Numbered from the stretch's first letter, positions 23,859 through 37,470 are shown. The stretch is 64,000 nt of DNA from Lycocorax pyrrhopterus obiensis (GCA_014706295.1 JACSVZ010000004.1:8466465-8530464); one strand, 5' to 3'. A program made the numbers and translations. Notes: generated by a model from the sequence alone, not told the origin.

Positions 23859-26800
23859 TGCCAGCGGAGAGCTGGGAGGCAGCTGGGGAGCATTAATGGG
23901 CAGCACGCAGCCATCCAGCAAAGCAGCAGCAGCTTCTGAATGGAAAGTGACGGTGTATAAGCCATTTGGTAGGAATTGTCCAGCAAATGAGAATGTCTGA
24001 CAGAGCAGGCAGGACATGATGTCATTTTCCCAGGAGAGGGTTTGCAAAGGGTGCTGCACCTCCTGCATTCGGCATCTCTTCCACTCCTCTGCTGAATGCT
24101 TTTGTTGCAGCAGCCTCTTAAGTCAGTTCTTTGGCAATGTCGTTCTAAGCACAGAGTAAATTCCAGGCATTTAAATGGAAATGGGTTTGGTTCCATTTGA
24201 TTTTTTGTCTCCCATGGAGTACATATGGTTTTCTCTCACTGATGCTGAACAAATCGACATTTAAGCATTACTATACCAGTAAATCTACTGCTGTGTCTGT
24301 TCTTTTCTTTCAGGTGTGCATTCAGAAATTGGCTAACTAAGCTTGTTAATTCATAAATTCAGTATGTGCAGGAGCTCACAAAGCCAGAGAAATGGGTAGT
24401 TTTGCAGTCTGTTGAAAAGGCATTGTGCATTTAAATGAATTGCCCAATACATGTGACCCAGACAATTTTCCTCAGTGTTTTTTTATTTGAGGGGCAGTAC
24501 AAATGATCACATTCTTAGCCTAAAAGCTGCTGAGGACAAGTTCCTGAGAAATGATTGAAAATGGATTCTCTGAAGATTAGCAGCAGTAGAAATATTACGA
24601 GAACAACATTTCTTTAATGATGTTCTTGTTTATTGGTGGTATCTGCGTTTCTTAACCCTTTGATTATCAGATTAACACTTGTCCCCAGTCATGAATAGTA
24701 GTAAATAACTACCTGACAGTGTCATCAATGTGTGGAACTCAGTTTTTAAATCAAATTCAGATAGGAACACCCAGCATCAATGCTGTGCTTGCTCTTAGGG
24801 CTCTGGTGTCAAATCAGTTTGAAGTTGTGTTATCTAATGTAAAACTGAAAGTTGCTTCAGAAGCTAAAATGCCAGGTTTGCATCTTGTGAAGTGTTGCAC
24901 AGGCAGAACTGTCCTGCAGGTGAGATTGTGTAACTGGGCATCTGCACCTTGTCTTGGCACTGAAAAGAAATAAATAAGTTGTAAATAGTAAATAAATTAT
25001 TAAACAGAGAGGACACATCCATTTAAATCCTGGATGGCCCTGCTGCAGTAAGTGTGGAAGTGCTCTCAGAGGGCAGTGACTGATAGCAGGACTCAATCCT
25101 TAATTTCCTAGTGATGGTCCTTCTCCCATCGCAGTGAAGAGTCAGGCAGGGAAGCAGAGTAAGGGATTTGCCCGCAGTTGGTAGCTGTGGTAATGCAGAA
25201 TGCAGCTGCAAACCTCTCCTCGATACGTGTAAAACTGATTCAGGCCAGCTCACTGCAGCAGCAGGGCTTGAAATAAAAGCTGCTTGCTGCACTATATAGG
25301 ATTGTTTTAGTTGTTTTCTCTGGTTTTTGTGGGAATAATTGTCACCTACTTGTGTTCTCTGTGCTGTTCTGTGATGTTATTGACCACTTTCCTAACACCC
25401 ATTTCACTTCCAAGCTGCAGAATTCTAGACTTGGAGTTATTTATCTACCGTCTCTTCTACAAAACTTATCTCAGACTTTTCCTTCTAGTTGTAGTGGGGA
25501 GTTTTGAAATGTTAGTCTTTAATTATTTAACATCTTAATTTTAATATGCATCATCTTTGTTTCTTGATTGTTTTGTTGACAGTGATTTGACTTTTCCCTT
25601 TCAGAAAGGAAAACCATTCATTTGCCTTGTGAATATCAAAAATGAGACTTAATGATAACACAAAAGGGGAACTTACTGGTAGAAACACTGCAACTTTCCT
25701 TTAAAATTCTTTCATTTGTATTTTAGTATTGATATTACATGGTGTCATAAATTATACTGCAACCTCCTTTCTTTCTTTGCCCACACAGAGCGTTTAATAA
25801 AAGAAAAGAAAATGTCACTGAATCTGTGAGTGTCTGTATGTATTTGTCAGAACACCACAGCAGAGTGGCATTGTGTTGAGGGCCCAGTCAGGGTGGTAAT
25901 TATTCTCCCAGCAGTTTAAGGCTGTACCTGTTCCCTGCATTTTAAGTGCCTGCTAGAGAACAAGGCACCACAAATTGATTAAGTATTAATTGTGACATTG
26001 AAATTTTCTGTCACGTGGTGTTGAGCTGCATTGATCTGTAAGCTGCATTTAAACACCGTGGTGCAGCTGCTTGAATACAATGAAAGAGTACAAGGTGGCT
26101 TTTTATGGGAAATCCATCTACAGCTGTGTGGAAAAAGACATTTTTGCCTTTAAGGGTGCCTTGGGAAATCGTTCCATGTTAGTTCTGTGCACAGAAGTAA
26201 TGGTGAGGTCAAATGAATGTTTCCAGACTAAAAGGTTTACCTTGTAGGTTAGTGGAATTTTGGTAAGTGAGGCTTTGATAGTCTTCACAGGAGGATTTTA
26301 TTTTGATTACAAATATGGGTCAGTGCAAGGCTTCTGCAAGCAAGAGTGTGTAAGCTGCCACAGCCCATCTCCTGTGCTCTCTGAGATGCCTTTTGAAGCC
26401 ATTTCTCTCCTTACAGAGACACAGTTTAATCAATAAAGGATATTAACAGGGTTTGCACTCTGTTTACAAATCTCCACGGTTTCTTACCCCTGATGCTTAA
26501 CATACCCCAAGTCCAGTCACACACCAGAGGAGCTATTTGCTACCCCTGGTAAATCACCACAACCTTCCTGGTCTTCTGCAGCCAGAAATGCTTCAGTCTG
26601 CAAGGGGTGCTCTGTGCTGCCTGTGTGTCTGCCAGGGACACACTTTTCCTTTTATTTAAAGAAATTCTGTGAGTTCTTGGTTACTGCAGTGACACAGACG
26701 TGGATTTCCTTTCCACTGCGCTGCAGCTCGGTCGCTTTAGGAAGTCCTGGTCCCTATGGCAGCATGACCAACAACTCCTCCACTGTGGCTGCTCCTGAGC

Positions 26801-27694
26801 AGGCTGCAGGTGTGAAAATCTCCATCCATCCATCACTCAGGCGCCGTACCCAGGCTCTCTGAGAGTATTTTGGATTAATTTTCAACTTGTACTTTCCCAA
26901 AGTCGACAAAGTGCATATTTAAACCACAGCAATCATCGGTAATCAGTTTACTATAGATTTTAATGGATGGTAATACAGTTTTCCCTCCAAGTGGAATAAA
27001 AATTACTCTTAATTTGATCTTGCCATCAAAAAAGCTTTTCAGAGTTTTGATTTTATTTGGTATATTTTTAATCACTTCCCATTTCAAAGCACATAATTTT
27101 GCATTAATATACTACTGGGGAACTTGTTCTGTCCTAAAAACATTAGTTGTTTTAATATTGAAGTGTTTCACTTGGTGCATTTCCACCACTGGAGATTAAG
27201 GCATTTCTCCAGTTTTGGCACGTTTTATACTTTGAAAATCCTTACTTCAAGCTGTTTTTCTTGTTTTGTTTTCTCCCCTGAGGCATTTCACGTGATGAAG
27301 GGAATCTGCATTTTGTGAATTTTTAAAATGCTCTGTGAAGATTTGGTTTGGAAGTTCCGAGGTGGGATAGTTCACAGACAGGTGTATGTGTGCCTGTGTG
27401 AATATTTCACTCATTTCAGTCCTCCTTATCTCACATTTAATAATTGCCCAGGCAAAGGACACAATATAGCTGTAACACAGAAGTGCAGAAATTCAGTGCT
27501 TACGCCACAGTATCCGATTTGAAGTGCTGACCCTTCAGTTTTGCAGTGCCTAATCTGTTTAAGGTACAACCCATTCTGCAGCCCCAGCTCCGTTATTCTC
27601 AGTATTCCGTTGATTTACTTCCATCCTTTTCCCATTTGGTTTGAACTACTAGTTTAAATTTCACAGCTGAAGTTTTAAAGGCCTGCCCTGTTAC
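23859..27694. other. Unique sequence, nothing called
   Basis: AT-rich unique DNA. 25560-26330 has the look of ordinary intron. No repeat or RNA was recognised. Confidence 0.45.
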
Positions 27695-27770
27695 TTGGTT
27701 TGTCGTCCTCACTGCTGGAGCCTCGCATTTATAGACCTGCCTGTTCTCTCTGTAGGTTATGTGGCACTCT
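27695..27770 (-). CDS. Candidate 76-nt exon, very tentative
   Basis: The minus strand has a very good acceptor (ACCTTCCTGTACCTTTGCAG) and an acceptable donor (AACCAA|GTAACA). With one leading base the frame is open for 25 codons (ECHITYRENRQVYKCE and on), including two cysteines that do not form a known motif. The other two frames contain stops. It does not chain in phase with the candidate at 30716. Chance is a real alternative. Confidence 0.12.
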
Positions 27771-30715
27771 CTGCAAAGGTACAGGAAGGTTTCAGGGGAG
27801 GTGTTGGGTTTTATTCCTTCCTCATCTTCCTCTGGATGTGCCTCCACGCCGGCACTGCTGTAGCCTTGTTGGTGTTTTAGAAGATTTCATCAGACGCCCT
27901 GGCGGGAGGTGACGAGATCTAGGGGAAATCAGAGAATATTCTCTGCACCCTTCCATGTCATATCTTGCTCTTTCCTCAGCTGCCCATTTTCCACTGTGTT
28001 CCCTCTTCCCTAAGTGTTGGTCTATTCTCTGGAGTGGGGAATAAAGGTGTGAATTGTGTGGTGCTGGCTGAGCTCCTGAGATAAGGGAAAATGTCCATTC
28101 AGACGGCTCTTGTGGATTCAGCAGTTGGGACACGCAGCACTCGCCTCTTTTATCACCTGATTTTGTATTTTCCGTGACTGAAGCTCTCTCAGCTGGCCAG
28201 CAGCTTCACCCCTTTCTTCTTGTAGATGGCCTCTGCTTTGCAGCTGCCCAGCTGGCCCTGGCACGTGGTGGCTGATGGTTATTTTGTCTTCACTTAAGGC
28301 CAGTGACCCTCTGAGTTGTTCTACGTGTCTATTTTGTGCAGCTCCTTGGCTGCCTAAAGTAACCTGTGAAAGTTAATGCTCCCTTTAATAACTAAAATCC
28401 TCCTGTCCAGGATGAGATTTTCACAGGTTAATGGTGCTACTGAAGCCATCACTAAAGCTTTGTTGTAATCTCAGCTCGTACAGATAAAATGCAACTTCTA
28501 ATTAAAGAAAAAATATAAAAATAAGCTGTTCTTCTGTTTTCTTATCACTTCCTTTTTTTATTTGACTAAAACTGAATGTTTTCACCCTGTGTCTCTTCTG
28601 GTCTGCCAAAACCATCATCAAATCAACTACATAAAAACTAAACCCTAGTTTGGCAAAGCAGGATAGAGCTTTTATTAATTTAGTGTTCCCAGGAGCTAAG
28701 AACACAAGAATATGATTAAATAAAACTGGTTTGGGAACCAAACTGGGTACTGAAGTTGCTCCCATATTGGCTTGTCTTAACTGAACCAAATGGTTTACCT
28801 AGTTTGCTTCCCATATTGTAGAATGCAGAGTGTACTTTGTATTTGGTTTGAATTTTCAAGCCTGTTCTTCTTTTTACTTTTTTTTTTCTGTTGTTCTTGA
28901 GGTGGTTATAGGAGAAATGACTCTCAAAGAACTAATTTCTGGATTTTTTTCTGACTGCAAAGCAAAAAAAATAATTTCTGCCCCCCCTTTAAATAGATGC
29001 AAAACTTTTGCTGTCTCATCCGTGGGCTGGGCTGAAGTCAAGCAAGACGTGGGCCCTTCTCCGTTCAGCCCAACTCGCTCATTCACAGGATCATCCCTTT
29101 TCACTTCTCTCTGGACAAGAAGCTTCTTGCATAGATCTGCCCCTAACATGCTACTGAAAGTCAGGAGAAGACAAGGAGGAGACTCTGAGTAAGAAGAGCA
29201 GTGTCTTTGTGTACAGCCTGGGAGGACTTTCTGATCAATATTAGGTGCTTCCTATGAATTTCCTGCCTGTTTTGTTGGCCTATATGGAACAGCTTAGAAA
29301 TTGCAGCATAAGCTGCAAATTAAAGACAGTTTTAAAAAAAAAGCTGGTTTAGAGCTGGTAGTGCATGCTATGGTAAGCCTGAATTAGCCTTACTTTCTAG
29401 ACTGATATTTGTGGATTATGCTTTCGTGGCTCAATCCTTGAGCTACTGAGCAAATCTGGCTTTATCCACTTAGGGCAGGCTCTGCTTTAGCATGTGTGTG
29501 GTCTCCAGCAGTGCATGCAGAAGTCCAGCTGTTTGCTGGAGGGTGTTGGTGCCTGTGTCCTCAAAGCCTCCTGTGACACTGCAGCACTCATCATTTTGTA
29601 GTGTCTGACATCAGCTGAGTGACTTGATTCATTTAGGCTCCGTCTTCCACATAACCTGGGAACCCAAAGCGTGGATTTTAGGAGAGAGCTTGCATCAGGC
29701 ACCTCTCTGAATGCCTTCAGCAGGGGCTTGTTTCTACCTAGGATAACTCCAAAGCTTCTCATGAGCTGCAGCACAAATCTTTGCTGTTGTAGTTTGTGTT
29801 CACTGCTTCTTGCTCTGCTCATCTTGTATGAGGAGAAAAATTACTCCTCTCTCACCCCCTGTTTATTCAGTTTCCATCTTGTTTGTCTCTCCTTTAGTAT
29901 CAGTACCCTCAGTCCACATCTTGAAGTGCACCCAGCTGTGACTCTGCAGAGCTGGGTGATTTATCCCTTGCCCTGTGGAGGCTGTGGTCCTGTGTGCGTG
30001 TCCCAGGTTGGCGTCTGTCAGCTTTGCAAACAGCACAACAACGTTCAGCTCCCGACGCCTTCAACAAACAATGAAACACTGAGCTCTGCCTGGTGAGGTT
30101 CCCGGGAGATGGAGGGAGCAGGAGAAGGGCTGCAAGACTCAGGAGGAAGCTGAGTGTGGGCAGGGAAGCTGTTTCAGGTGCTAATCCTTGATCTCTGGCA
30201 CCTCTGGAGATGCTAAATACCTTCACCTCAGCAGGATGCTCAATAAAAGCATTCACTGGAGAATAAAATACCATCAGCTTAAGAGAGGGTGGGCTGGTCA
30301 CACTCTTTATGCCCCCATTTGTAGTTGGTAAACCGATTGTATTAAAAAAAGATTAGAAAAAAAGGGAAAAGGTGACTTTGAACCAAAACTCTGCCTTTTT
30401 TCCTTGCACTGAGCCCCTCTGAAGGCGCCTAAATCCTCCCCATTCCCCAGGCAGGTATTGAGCACAGCCGCTTCCAGGCAAGCCCAGGGCCCGCACAGCC
30501 TCCCCCAGCAAGCGTGGCATCCTGGGACCACACAAAAAATTCCTCCCCTGCACAACCCGCAGCTTTATTTTGGCACAAGAATCCCAAAGTGGCAACCCAG
30601 GGGGAAGAAGAATTCAAATTCCAGCTTCCCACACGACAATACGGAGACTTACCAGTGAGTCACCAAAGCTGCTTAAGCATATCGTTATAATATTTCCTGA
30701 AAACAACAGTCCTAC
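27771..30715. other. Unique sequence, nothing called
   Basis: No gene or repeat that I can name. Overlapping open frames at 29.5-30.3 kb on both strands are unrecognised. Confidence 0.4.
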
Positions 30716-30851
30716 CTGGTAAGCTGCAAAGTGTTCAGGCTTTATGAAATTCAATTCCTTGCCTAAAGTGTCCACTTGCAGCTGCATTTTTTTTGCTGAA
30801 TTTAAGAGACCTTGTGTCTCCAGTAAAGTGGTTTTCAGCCAGAAGGTGTAA
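30716..30851 (-). CDS. Candidate coding exon, coiled-coil-like peptide
   Basis: On the minus strand the donor TACCAG|GTAGGACT closes a frame that is open in only one of three phases near its end. The peptide contains TTLLETQGLLNSAKKM and QLQVDTLGKELNFIKPEHF, a helical, possibly coiled-coil composition. Two starts are possible. AG at 30852-30853 gives 136 nt with one leading base, but the acceptor is weak. AG at 30796-30797 (TCTCTTAAATTCAG) gives 80 nt with two leading bases and a better acceptor. The first choice would follow the candidate at 35677-35768 in phase. The family is unknown. This and the 35.7-kb candidate are the most protein-like of the internal exon candidates. Confidence 0.22.
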
Positions 30852-31797
30852 CTCAGGTGGAAGTTCATTTTATGGATCGGCTTATACTCAAGCTTCAGGT
30901 GCTTGGGAAGAACAAGTTACAGAGCAAAAAGGCTCTGTTTAACCAGAGGACATTCAGTTCATACGGTCTTTGCAGGACAAACAATACTAAAGAGAGTGTT
31001 TTGTTTGCATCTAAGATGGAGAAATCACAGCATACATTGTGCCTCATCCTCGTATCCTTGAATGCATTTCATATGAGTTCAAAGGAAACATTTAAATGCT
31101 TAATTTCATTGTCTCAGAAGTTCTTTCTCAGGGTTTGATTCATGCAATGCATTTGTTTTGTGTTTTGCTATGCAAGAAAAAATACAAAAATGGAGCAGCG
31201 TCAAGTGTTCGCTGTTTTCAGCAGTTTAATTGTGTTGTGCTATGAGATCTGGGGTGGTAATGACTGATAATAGCAAATCTGTACTAAGAAGTATCACTCG
31301 GATGTTTTGGGAATGAGCCTGTAGACAAATTCCCTCTGCTGCTCTGAGCTAGGACTGTCTATAATGAAATAGAGAAAAGGGTCCAAGACATTGCTGAAAT
31401 GCACTCAAAATGAATATCATAACTACTCCTGCAGGAATCAAAGACTGTGCTTAAATGTTCACAGGACTGATGCTTTAGCTCTTAAGAAAAGTTCATCAAT
31501 GTGCCTATTTTGAAGGCATGGATCTCTGAATATTAGAATACATAAAACAGGAATCCATGATTCTAATCTTAAGCCCTGATGCAGAAAATTGTGGTTTGCA
31601 GCTTCAGACATGTGCATTGTCAGTTCAAATCTGTGCCACTGTACAGAGAAAATTTCGAAAGAAAAGGGTGGGGGGGAAAAGGAAACATCAAGGAATATTT
31701 TGACTAAATCATTAATTATCAGGGTTTCAGGATTTGTGTATTTGTGGCGGGTTTTTTTTAACTGTAGTTCTTGCTGGAAAAGCCTTTACATGTTCTC
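30852..31797. other. Unique sequence, nothing called
   Basis: Unique DNA. A GGGTGGGGGG run lies near 31668 and a GTTTTTTTT run near 31751. No gene was recognised. Confidence 0.45.
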
Positions 31798-32000
31798 AGA
31801 GTCACAGAATTCTTTAGGCTGGAAAAGATCTCTGAGATCATCGAGTCCAACTGTTCCCCCAGCACTGCTAAGGCCACCACTAAACCATGTCCCCGAGTGC
31901 CACATCAATTAAATACCTCCAAGGAGGGTGGCTCTGCCACTTCCCTGGGCAGCCTGTGCCAGTGCTTGACAAACCTTTCTCCTGTTAATTTCTCACTGAA
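31798..32000 (-). mobile_element. CR1 LINE fragment, 5'-truncated
   Basis: AGAGTCACAGAATTCTTTAG opens the left end, followed by GGCTGGAAAAGATCTCTGAG, TCGAGTCCAACTGTTCCCCC and GGGCAGCCTGTGCCAGTGCT. These are all standard reverse-complement CR1 3'-UTR blocks, so the element is on the minus strand with its 3' end at the left. It fades near 32000 after CTCCTGTTAATTTCTCACTG. It resembles the copy at 454 more than those at 11272 and 38194. Confidence 0.9.
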
Positions 32001-35000
32001 GTTAATTTTGCCTTGCATGACTGACCTTTATCTCTGAGGACAAAGACATCCAGAATTTCCATCCCACTTAGAACTGGATTCATTGAATTAGACCTAGACC
32101 TAATTGCACCATGAATTGCAAAACACAGCTCTGTCTATGAGATGCTTTCATATTGTGGCCTCATTATAATACGGTGTTAATGGCACAGTGCACTGAATTG
32201 ATCTTGGTAATTATATTTCTACTGCTCCACAGAATCTTGCTGATTTTTTAGGCGATGCAAGGCGAGCGAGTAATGAATAAATTTAAACTGTGTAGTAATA
32301 ATTACATTGCTCTTGTATGCATGTGATAGTTGTACTTTACGTTGGGAAAATTGAAGATTTGTAGTATTTTGGTCTTATCTTTTACCCCATGTTTTCATAC
32401 CATCTTCCACTGCAATTATATAACTCCCTCCAGATCCCTAACAATGATCCCTAACTTCCCCAGGTACCATCTTTTCACAAAAATTGAAGAAGAATGTGTT
32501 ATTAAAGCTAGAGTTCATACAGCTGAATTTATTTATAAAAAGAAATTGGATGCACATATCCTTGGATGCCTTGATTATGGGAATCATTCTCAGTTTGATG
32601 GAAGCAAGCACAGCTGCAGATGTGGAAACAGCTGCTCTGAGTGGGTTTGATTTTGTCTGTTCCCCAGAAGTGTAAAAGAAATTCTTTCCTCTTCCATATC
32701 TTGGTACGTGACCCACAAAGGGCAACCCTGTGGAGTGTCAGGTTTTGGGTATGGAGATGATTTGTCTGAAGATTAAAGCCTAAGATTTTCGAAAGAACCT
32801 GAGGATTTTGGGTCCTGAATTCCACTGAGATTGTGGTGGAAGTTGACTTTCCAAGTCATTAATGCATAATTCTTTATCATCTATGTATTTTGTTACCAAA
32901 CACAGAAGTTAGAGGTTATGTAGGTCACAAAACAAGTTGGAAAAGTAGGAAATGTCAGTTTTATGTTGTTTATTGAGCCATGTTGCTGACATTCTCCTAA
33001 GAAGTAAAATGATGATTATTTTAGCACTTCATAATTTAACTGAATCTCACTGAAATTCCATCGAAAAAGTGTGAAACATTTTTGAGACTTAAGGAACATT
33101 TCCCTACTTTTTATGGGAAGCTTTATGCAAGTGATGAAGAGCATCAGTACCTGGAATAGATTCCTGTAATTTGCAAAATAGGCTCCTCCTCCAACGGGAG
33201 AGATTTTGGGGTGGTCCCTCATGGTTTGGCCACATCTGTAATTCTGCAAGAGCTGGCTATTGTAGCAGCTAAATCCAGGGAAAACTGATAATATTTTACA
33301 TGATGAAAATTTTAGGTTACTCTCAAAATTTGGATTAAAAAACTAAAATCAGTTGAACTGTGCAGAAGCAAAGACAGGTCCTTTGTGGGATGAAGTTAAT
33401 GATTCCCCTGTGATTTCAGGGCTTGTACAGTCATTTGTAACATCTGACGGATTCTAGCCTGCGGTTTTTAGGTAGCAAACTTGGAATTTTCCTTATATTT
33501 GGCTGCTCAAAGGGTGTAATCTTAATCAGGCTGTACATCAGTGAGCATGTGAGAATGGGAAAATGGGAGTGGGATGATGCTAAAGCAGGGAGCAGTGGTA
33601 GCTGGATTTACGATAGTAGTGCTCCTGTCCTTGAGTAACTGGATGCTTGTGAATGTCAAATCTCTAAGTAATTGTCCTTCAAATTATAAAATAAATAATT
33701 TTCCTTTTGAAGTGCCTTATCTGTGTAGCTCTTCTTTGGTTGCTTTGTGTGACAGAGATCTTTTCCTCTTGCCTGTTTCAGGGAGAGAAATCAGTCTGCT
33801 CTTCTTTAGGGATTTAGTGTGTTAACTATGGTTTTATGTTTTCTGTTGGAAACTGTGCTCTCATGCTCTCCTGTGCAAAATAGATGAGTGAACAAACCAG
33901 AAATTGCCTCGGGGCCGAGCCTTTTTGGTTTTATTTTTTATAAGTGTACTTTTAAACAAATCCTGTCTGCTGGTTGAGAGACTTCCCTGGCATCCCTGAG
34001 GAACTGCTGGGATTTCTCTGCTTGTACAGGGCAGAGGAAAGTTGTGTAGCAATAGCACCATTATTATCATGATCTGTAGGAGTGTGGGACCTGGATCAAA
34101 TTGTCCTAAACTCTGGCTAAAATAACCAACGTGTTATTTGGAAGCAAATGAAATGCCTGGAAGTTTTTAAGCTGCCAACAGGATTCTCTCTTTTCCCAGG
34201 AAGTTTTCTTGCAGATGAGTTAGATTTATTAGATGAAATTAGTACATACTTAGGTAGCTTGTTTTAGATCTGGTTTATCCCATTCAAGCTGCAATAGGGC
34301 ATGTTCTTGGTAAGGCAGTTGCCCTGCAACTCCTTGTATCCCCCCCAAATCTCCAGGCAGACTCCAGACATTTCCATGGTGTTGTGCAGTGGGTGACGTT
34401 AACATGTCCTTCTCTATCAAACACATCTGAGCATCGGTGAAGGAAAAGGCTTTTAGATAAAACAGGCAATCAGCCACCGAGTAAACTCATGTCTTGGTGG
34501 GCTTTTGGCTGTCTAATATTTGTATCAGGGAGAAAGTTATTTCAATGTTCTCAATTTGTTTGGCTTTGTCTTGGCTGTGAGGGCTGTTTATGCTGTTCTG
34601 TATAATCTGTAAAGGAAGTATAAATGTTCAAAATGGTGCCTGTGGCCCTGTTGAAGCTCTACAGGTTTTCCTATTTCCTGCTGGATGTAGTTCTTGGATA
34701 TAGAGTGGGCAGGTATCTACAGAGAGGAACTGTAATATACAGTTTTGCTTAAGCTGTCATTTTTAGGGGAAAATACTTGGTCAGCATTAAAAAGGTCCTA
34801 TTTGTAGAGATTAAAAAAAAACTCCATCAACAGAAAGATGACAGTCCTTCGAGGCAGAATGGGAATTACAGAACCAGAACCACCACAGAGAAAGTTTATC
34901 TTAAAAACGAAGTGCCACTCCTGACCCAGGCTAAAAATAATAAATGTGTTTTGTAAAAAAGGATCAAGAATGCACATTTGTTGTGTTAATGCCATAAGAC

Positions 35001-35676
35001 ACACGGTCCTAATTTTTCATTTTGCCTCCTGCCTTTATTTTCTTTTGAGACAAGTTTCTTCACTAAGGCCAATTAAAGACTGAACCTCACATCTGGACTC
35101 CTGTGTTTCAATTATACCAAACAAAATAGATTTGTAGAAGAGGATGAGACAGTCGAGAAGGCAGAAAGTCATGTAATTGCATGGGTTTCTTCTGCTTTTA
35201 TTACATTATTTAAATACTAAATTTGCAGTTCTGGCTCTCCTTGAATATCACAATACTGATAGTGGCAAAGCGATGCAGTTTACATTTTGCCAGAATACCG
35301 AGTTACAGCAGAGGGGCAAATACAAGTTCTTCTTTGTTTAATAACCTAAATGAAGTTTTATTGAGGGGAAAGAATGATAAATAGTTTAAAAAATTAAGAA
35401 AATTATCTGGCACTCTCTTCTAAGATAAAAATGGCATGCATTATAAAAAGATTAAAATTGAGAAGGAGATAATGATTATTTAAGGAAAGCGATGAACCTT
35501 CCCGTGGTGGTTTGGAGACCATCAGTATTTTATATGAAAACTTCAGATAGCTAATTTGGAGTCTTTTATTTGCTCATTTCAAATTGTTATGGTGCCACTG
35601 AAGTTTGTGAAACTGCTTTGCCGTAGATCTTCCAAGAGGTTTTATTGGTTGTGGGTATTTTTTTCATCTCACTCAC
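32001..35676. other. Unique sequence, nothing called
   Basis: AT-rich unique DNA. 35160-35500 is particularly AT-rich and free of simple repeats. No gene, RNA or repeat was named. Confidence 0.4.
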
Positions 35677-35768
35677 CGTATGCTCCTGCTTTGCACTTGC
35701 TGATTCAGCTCCATTTTGAACTTTACATGTATCAGTTGTTGAGAATGGTCCTTCAACACAGAACCTTT
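35677..35768 (-). CDS. Candidate 92-nt exon, unknown protein
   Basis: On the minus strand the acceptor is AATTTATTTATTTATTTAG and the donor CATACG|GTGAGTGAG is near consensus. The zero-lead frame is open for 30 codons and reads as a polar helix (VLKDHSQQLIHVKFKMEL, then NQQVQSRS), leaving two trailing bases. Those would complete a codon with the long form of the candidate at 30716-30851. Other frames are also partly open. The acceptor tract is an (AAAT)n microsatellite on the other strand, which may merely mimic a splice site. Confidence 0.2.
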
Positions 35769-35786
35769 CTAAATAAATAAATAAAT
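35769..35786 (+). repeat. (AAAT)n microsatellite
   Basis: About four AAAT units (TAAATAAATAAATAAAT). It forms the pyrimidine-rich side of the candidate acceptor just described when read on the minus strand. Confidence 0.85.
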
Positions 35787-36999
35787 TTACAGCTGACAGT
35801 CTTGAAAGACAGCTGTAGTTTTCATCTGGGGTGTGCACAATAGGAACTTAATGATTTAAGTTGACTCTCATGCTCAGGGTTGCTCTTTGTGCTGCCTTGC
35901 CCTTCTGTCTTATTAAAAACTGCCTGGTCCTCTCATCTATTTGCTGTAGTTCAAATAATCCATAAATAATCCTTTCTAAAACTCTTGTGACTCTGCAAAG
36001 GGACTCCTTCAAGCTGTTTCCACAGCCACTGTCATACACATGGTCACAACTGCAACCCTTAAAGAGTTAAAATAGTCTCGGTTAGGCAAATTTCCCACAT
36101 TGTTGATATGGAATGCAGATTTTGATAAAACATGTTATCAAATATGATGGTTTGGATTGGGTTTTTCAGTAATTTCTTGCACCCAGGTTTCTAAATTGCA
36201 GATTTTAAGTAAGGAAAATGGGGTTATCTCTTGTAGGACATCTTTTAGGGTTGTGTAAGCAACAAGAAGGTTGGGTGAAGCATCTTGCTGATGTTATTTT
36301 TGCCCCGCTCAAGATTCATTATCTGAATTTTAGACTCTTTCACCTTTTTATTTCTACTAATAGAGCTCAGTAAGTCTGTACTTTGGGCTCCTTCTTCAAC
36401 TCAAAGCAATTTACTTTTATTCTTAAAATTAATGCAAAGGCTGTCAAGGAGCTGGGGACAATGAATAATTTATTTTTTGAAGTTTATAGCCACTGATAGC
36501 AGAGGATATAAGAAAGCTTTACTTACAGGGTTGTGTGTGTGCTTCCTTACTAAAAGTGCCATCCATTTCCAGGCAGTTTTTGTTACTGCAAATATTTCAC
36601 CCATCTAACCAGGAGAGTTTGTAATTTCTTCTCGTCTTTTCCAAACGTCAGCCGTGGGCAGGGGTTACGTGCTTGTAATTGGTGAGAGTTGTCAGTATGG
36701 TCAAGTAAGTTATGTGAAAATTAATTCTGCTTTTTGAATCCCTTTGTGCTGAAGTGTTGGAGCATTTGAAGCTCGTGGAAAGCAGAATGACCCGATGTTC
36801 CCGAGAAAACAGAATTAGCAGGTCTTCAGCATGAGCTTTGTTGCCAGATAGATGAGCAGCCCTGGAGTCACTGGAGCTGTGCTGAGTTGTCCTGGCTTGA
36901 AGGTCTAGCTCTCGTGGTTTTGAATTTAATATGAATTGGTGAATACTTTCAGTGTGGAGCTCTCCCAAACTCCTGGCAGTCTAGAAATAATCACGAAGG
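35787..36999. other. Unique sequence, nothing called
   Basis: Two minus-strand frames (35848-36039, 36648-36968) have fairly protein-like composition, for example ERIIYGLFELQQIDERTRQF in the first. Neither has convincing splice donors nor a recognised family, so I do not call them. Confidence 0.35.
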
Positions 37000-37470
37000 A
37001 TTGCTCAGAAAATAATGTTATAAATACGCACGTGGCAACAGTAATGAAGTATCTGTGGAGAAACTGAGCTCCAGCTTACAAATCTCAGTTCAGCTTTGCC
37101 ACAGTTTAAGAAAATATTTCCAGTTATTACAGGGCTGCTAAAGAACAATTAAGAGCCAGTTGACTGAAATGGTTCAAAGGTTCCGTTTTGCATGTAATCA
37201 TTAAATGAATTAAGTTCTGGTGGCTGAATAATTTGAGAGCTTTAAATAATCCAACTTCCGACAGATACATAGGTAATTGAGAGGGAATCTGCACTTTTAA
37301 TGCAGAAAGAAATTAAGCTCATTTCTTATGAATTTGGGAGACCATTCGAAAGAGGGAATAACTCCGGGGAACTAGGAAGGCGTGTTGATGCATTATTAAA
37401 ATGAACATATGTGGATTGTTCTATATTTTAGAGCCAAATAACCAAAGAAGTTGAGCTGAATTTGGATCTT
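37000..37470. promoter_or_regulatory. Candidate conserved noncoding block
   Basis: AT-rich, stop-dense, non-repetitive DNA with multiple ATTA/TAAT homeodomain cores (for example GCATGTAATCATTAAATGAA). It keeps a few CpGs (TACGCACG, CCATTCGAAAG, CTCCGGGG) in an otherwise CpG-poor setting. This resembles developmental enhancers. It is inference only, since conservation was not tested. Confidence 0.3.

Noticed and set aside
24291..24350. Acceptor-like TTCTTTTCTTTCAG as the start of an exon
   Set aside because: All three frames after it reach a stop quickly and no nearby donor is convincing.
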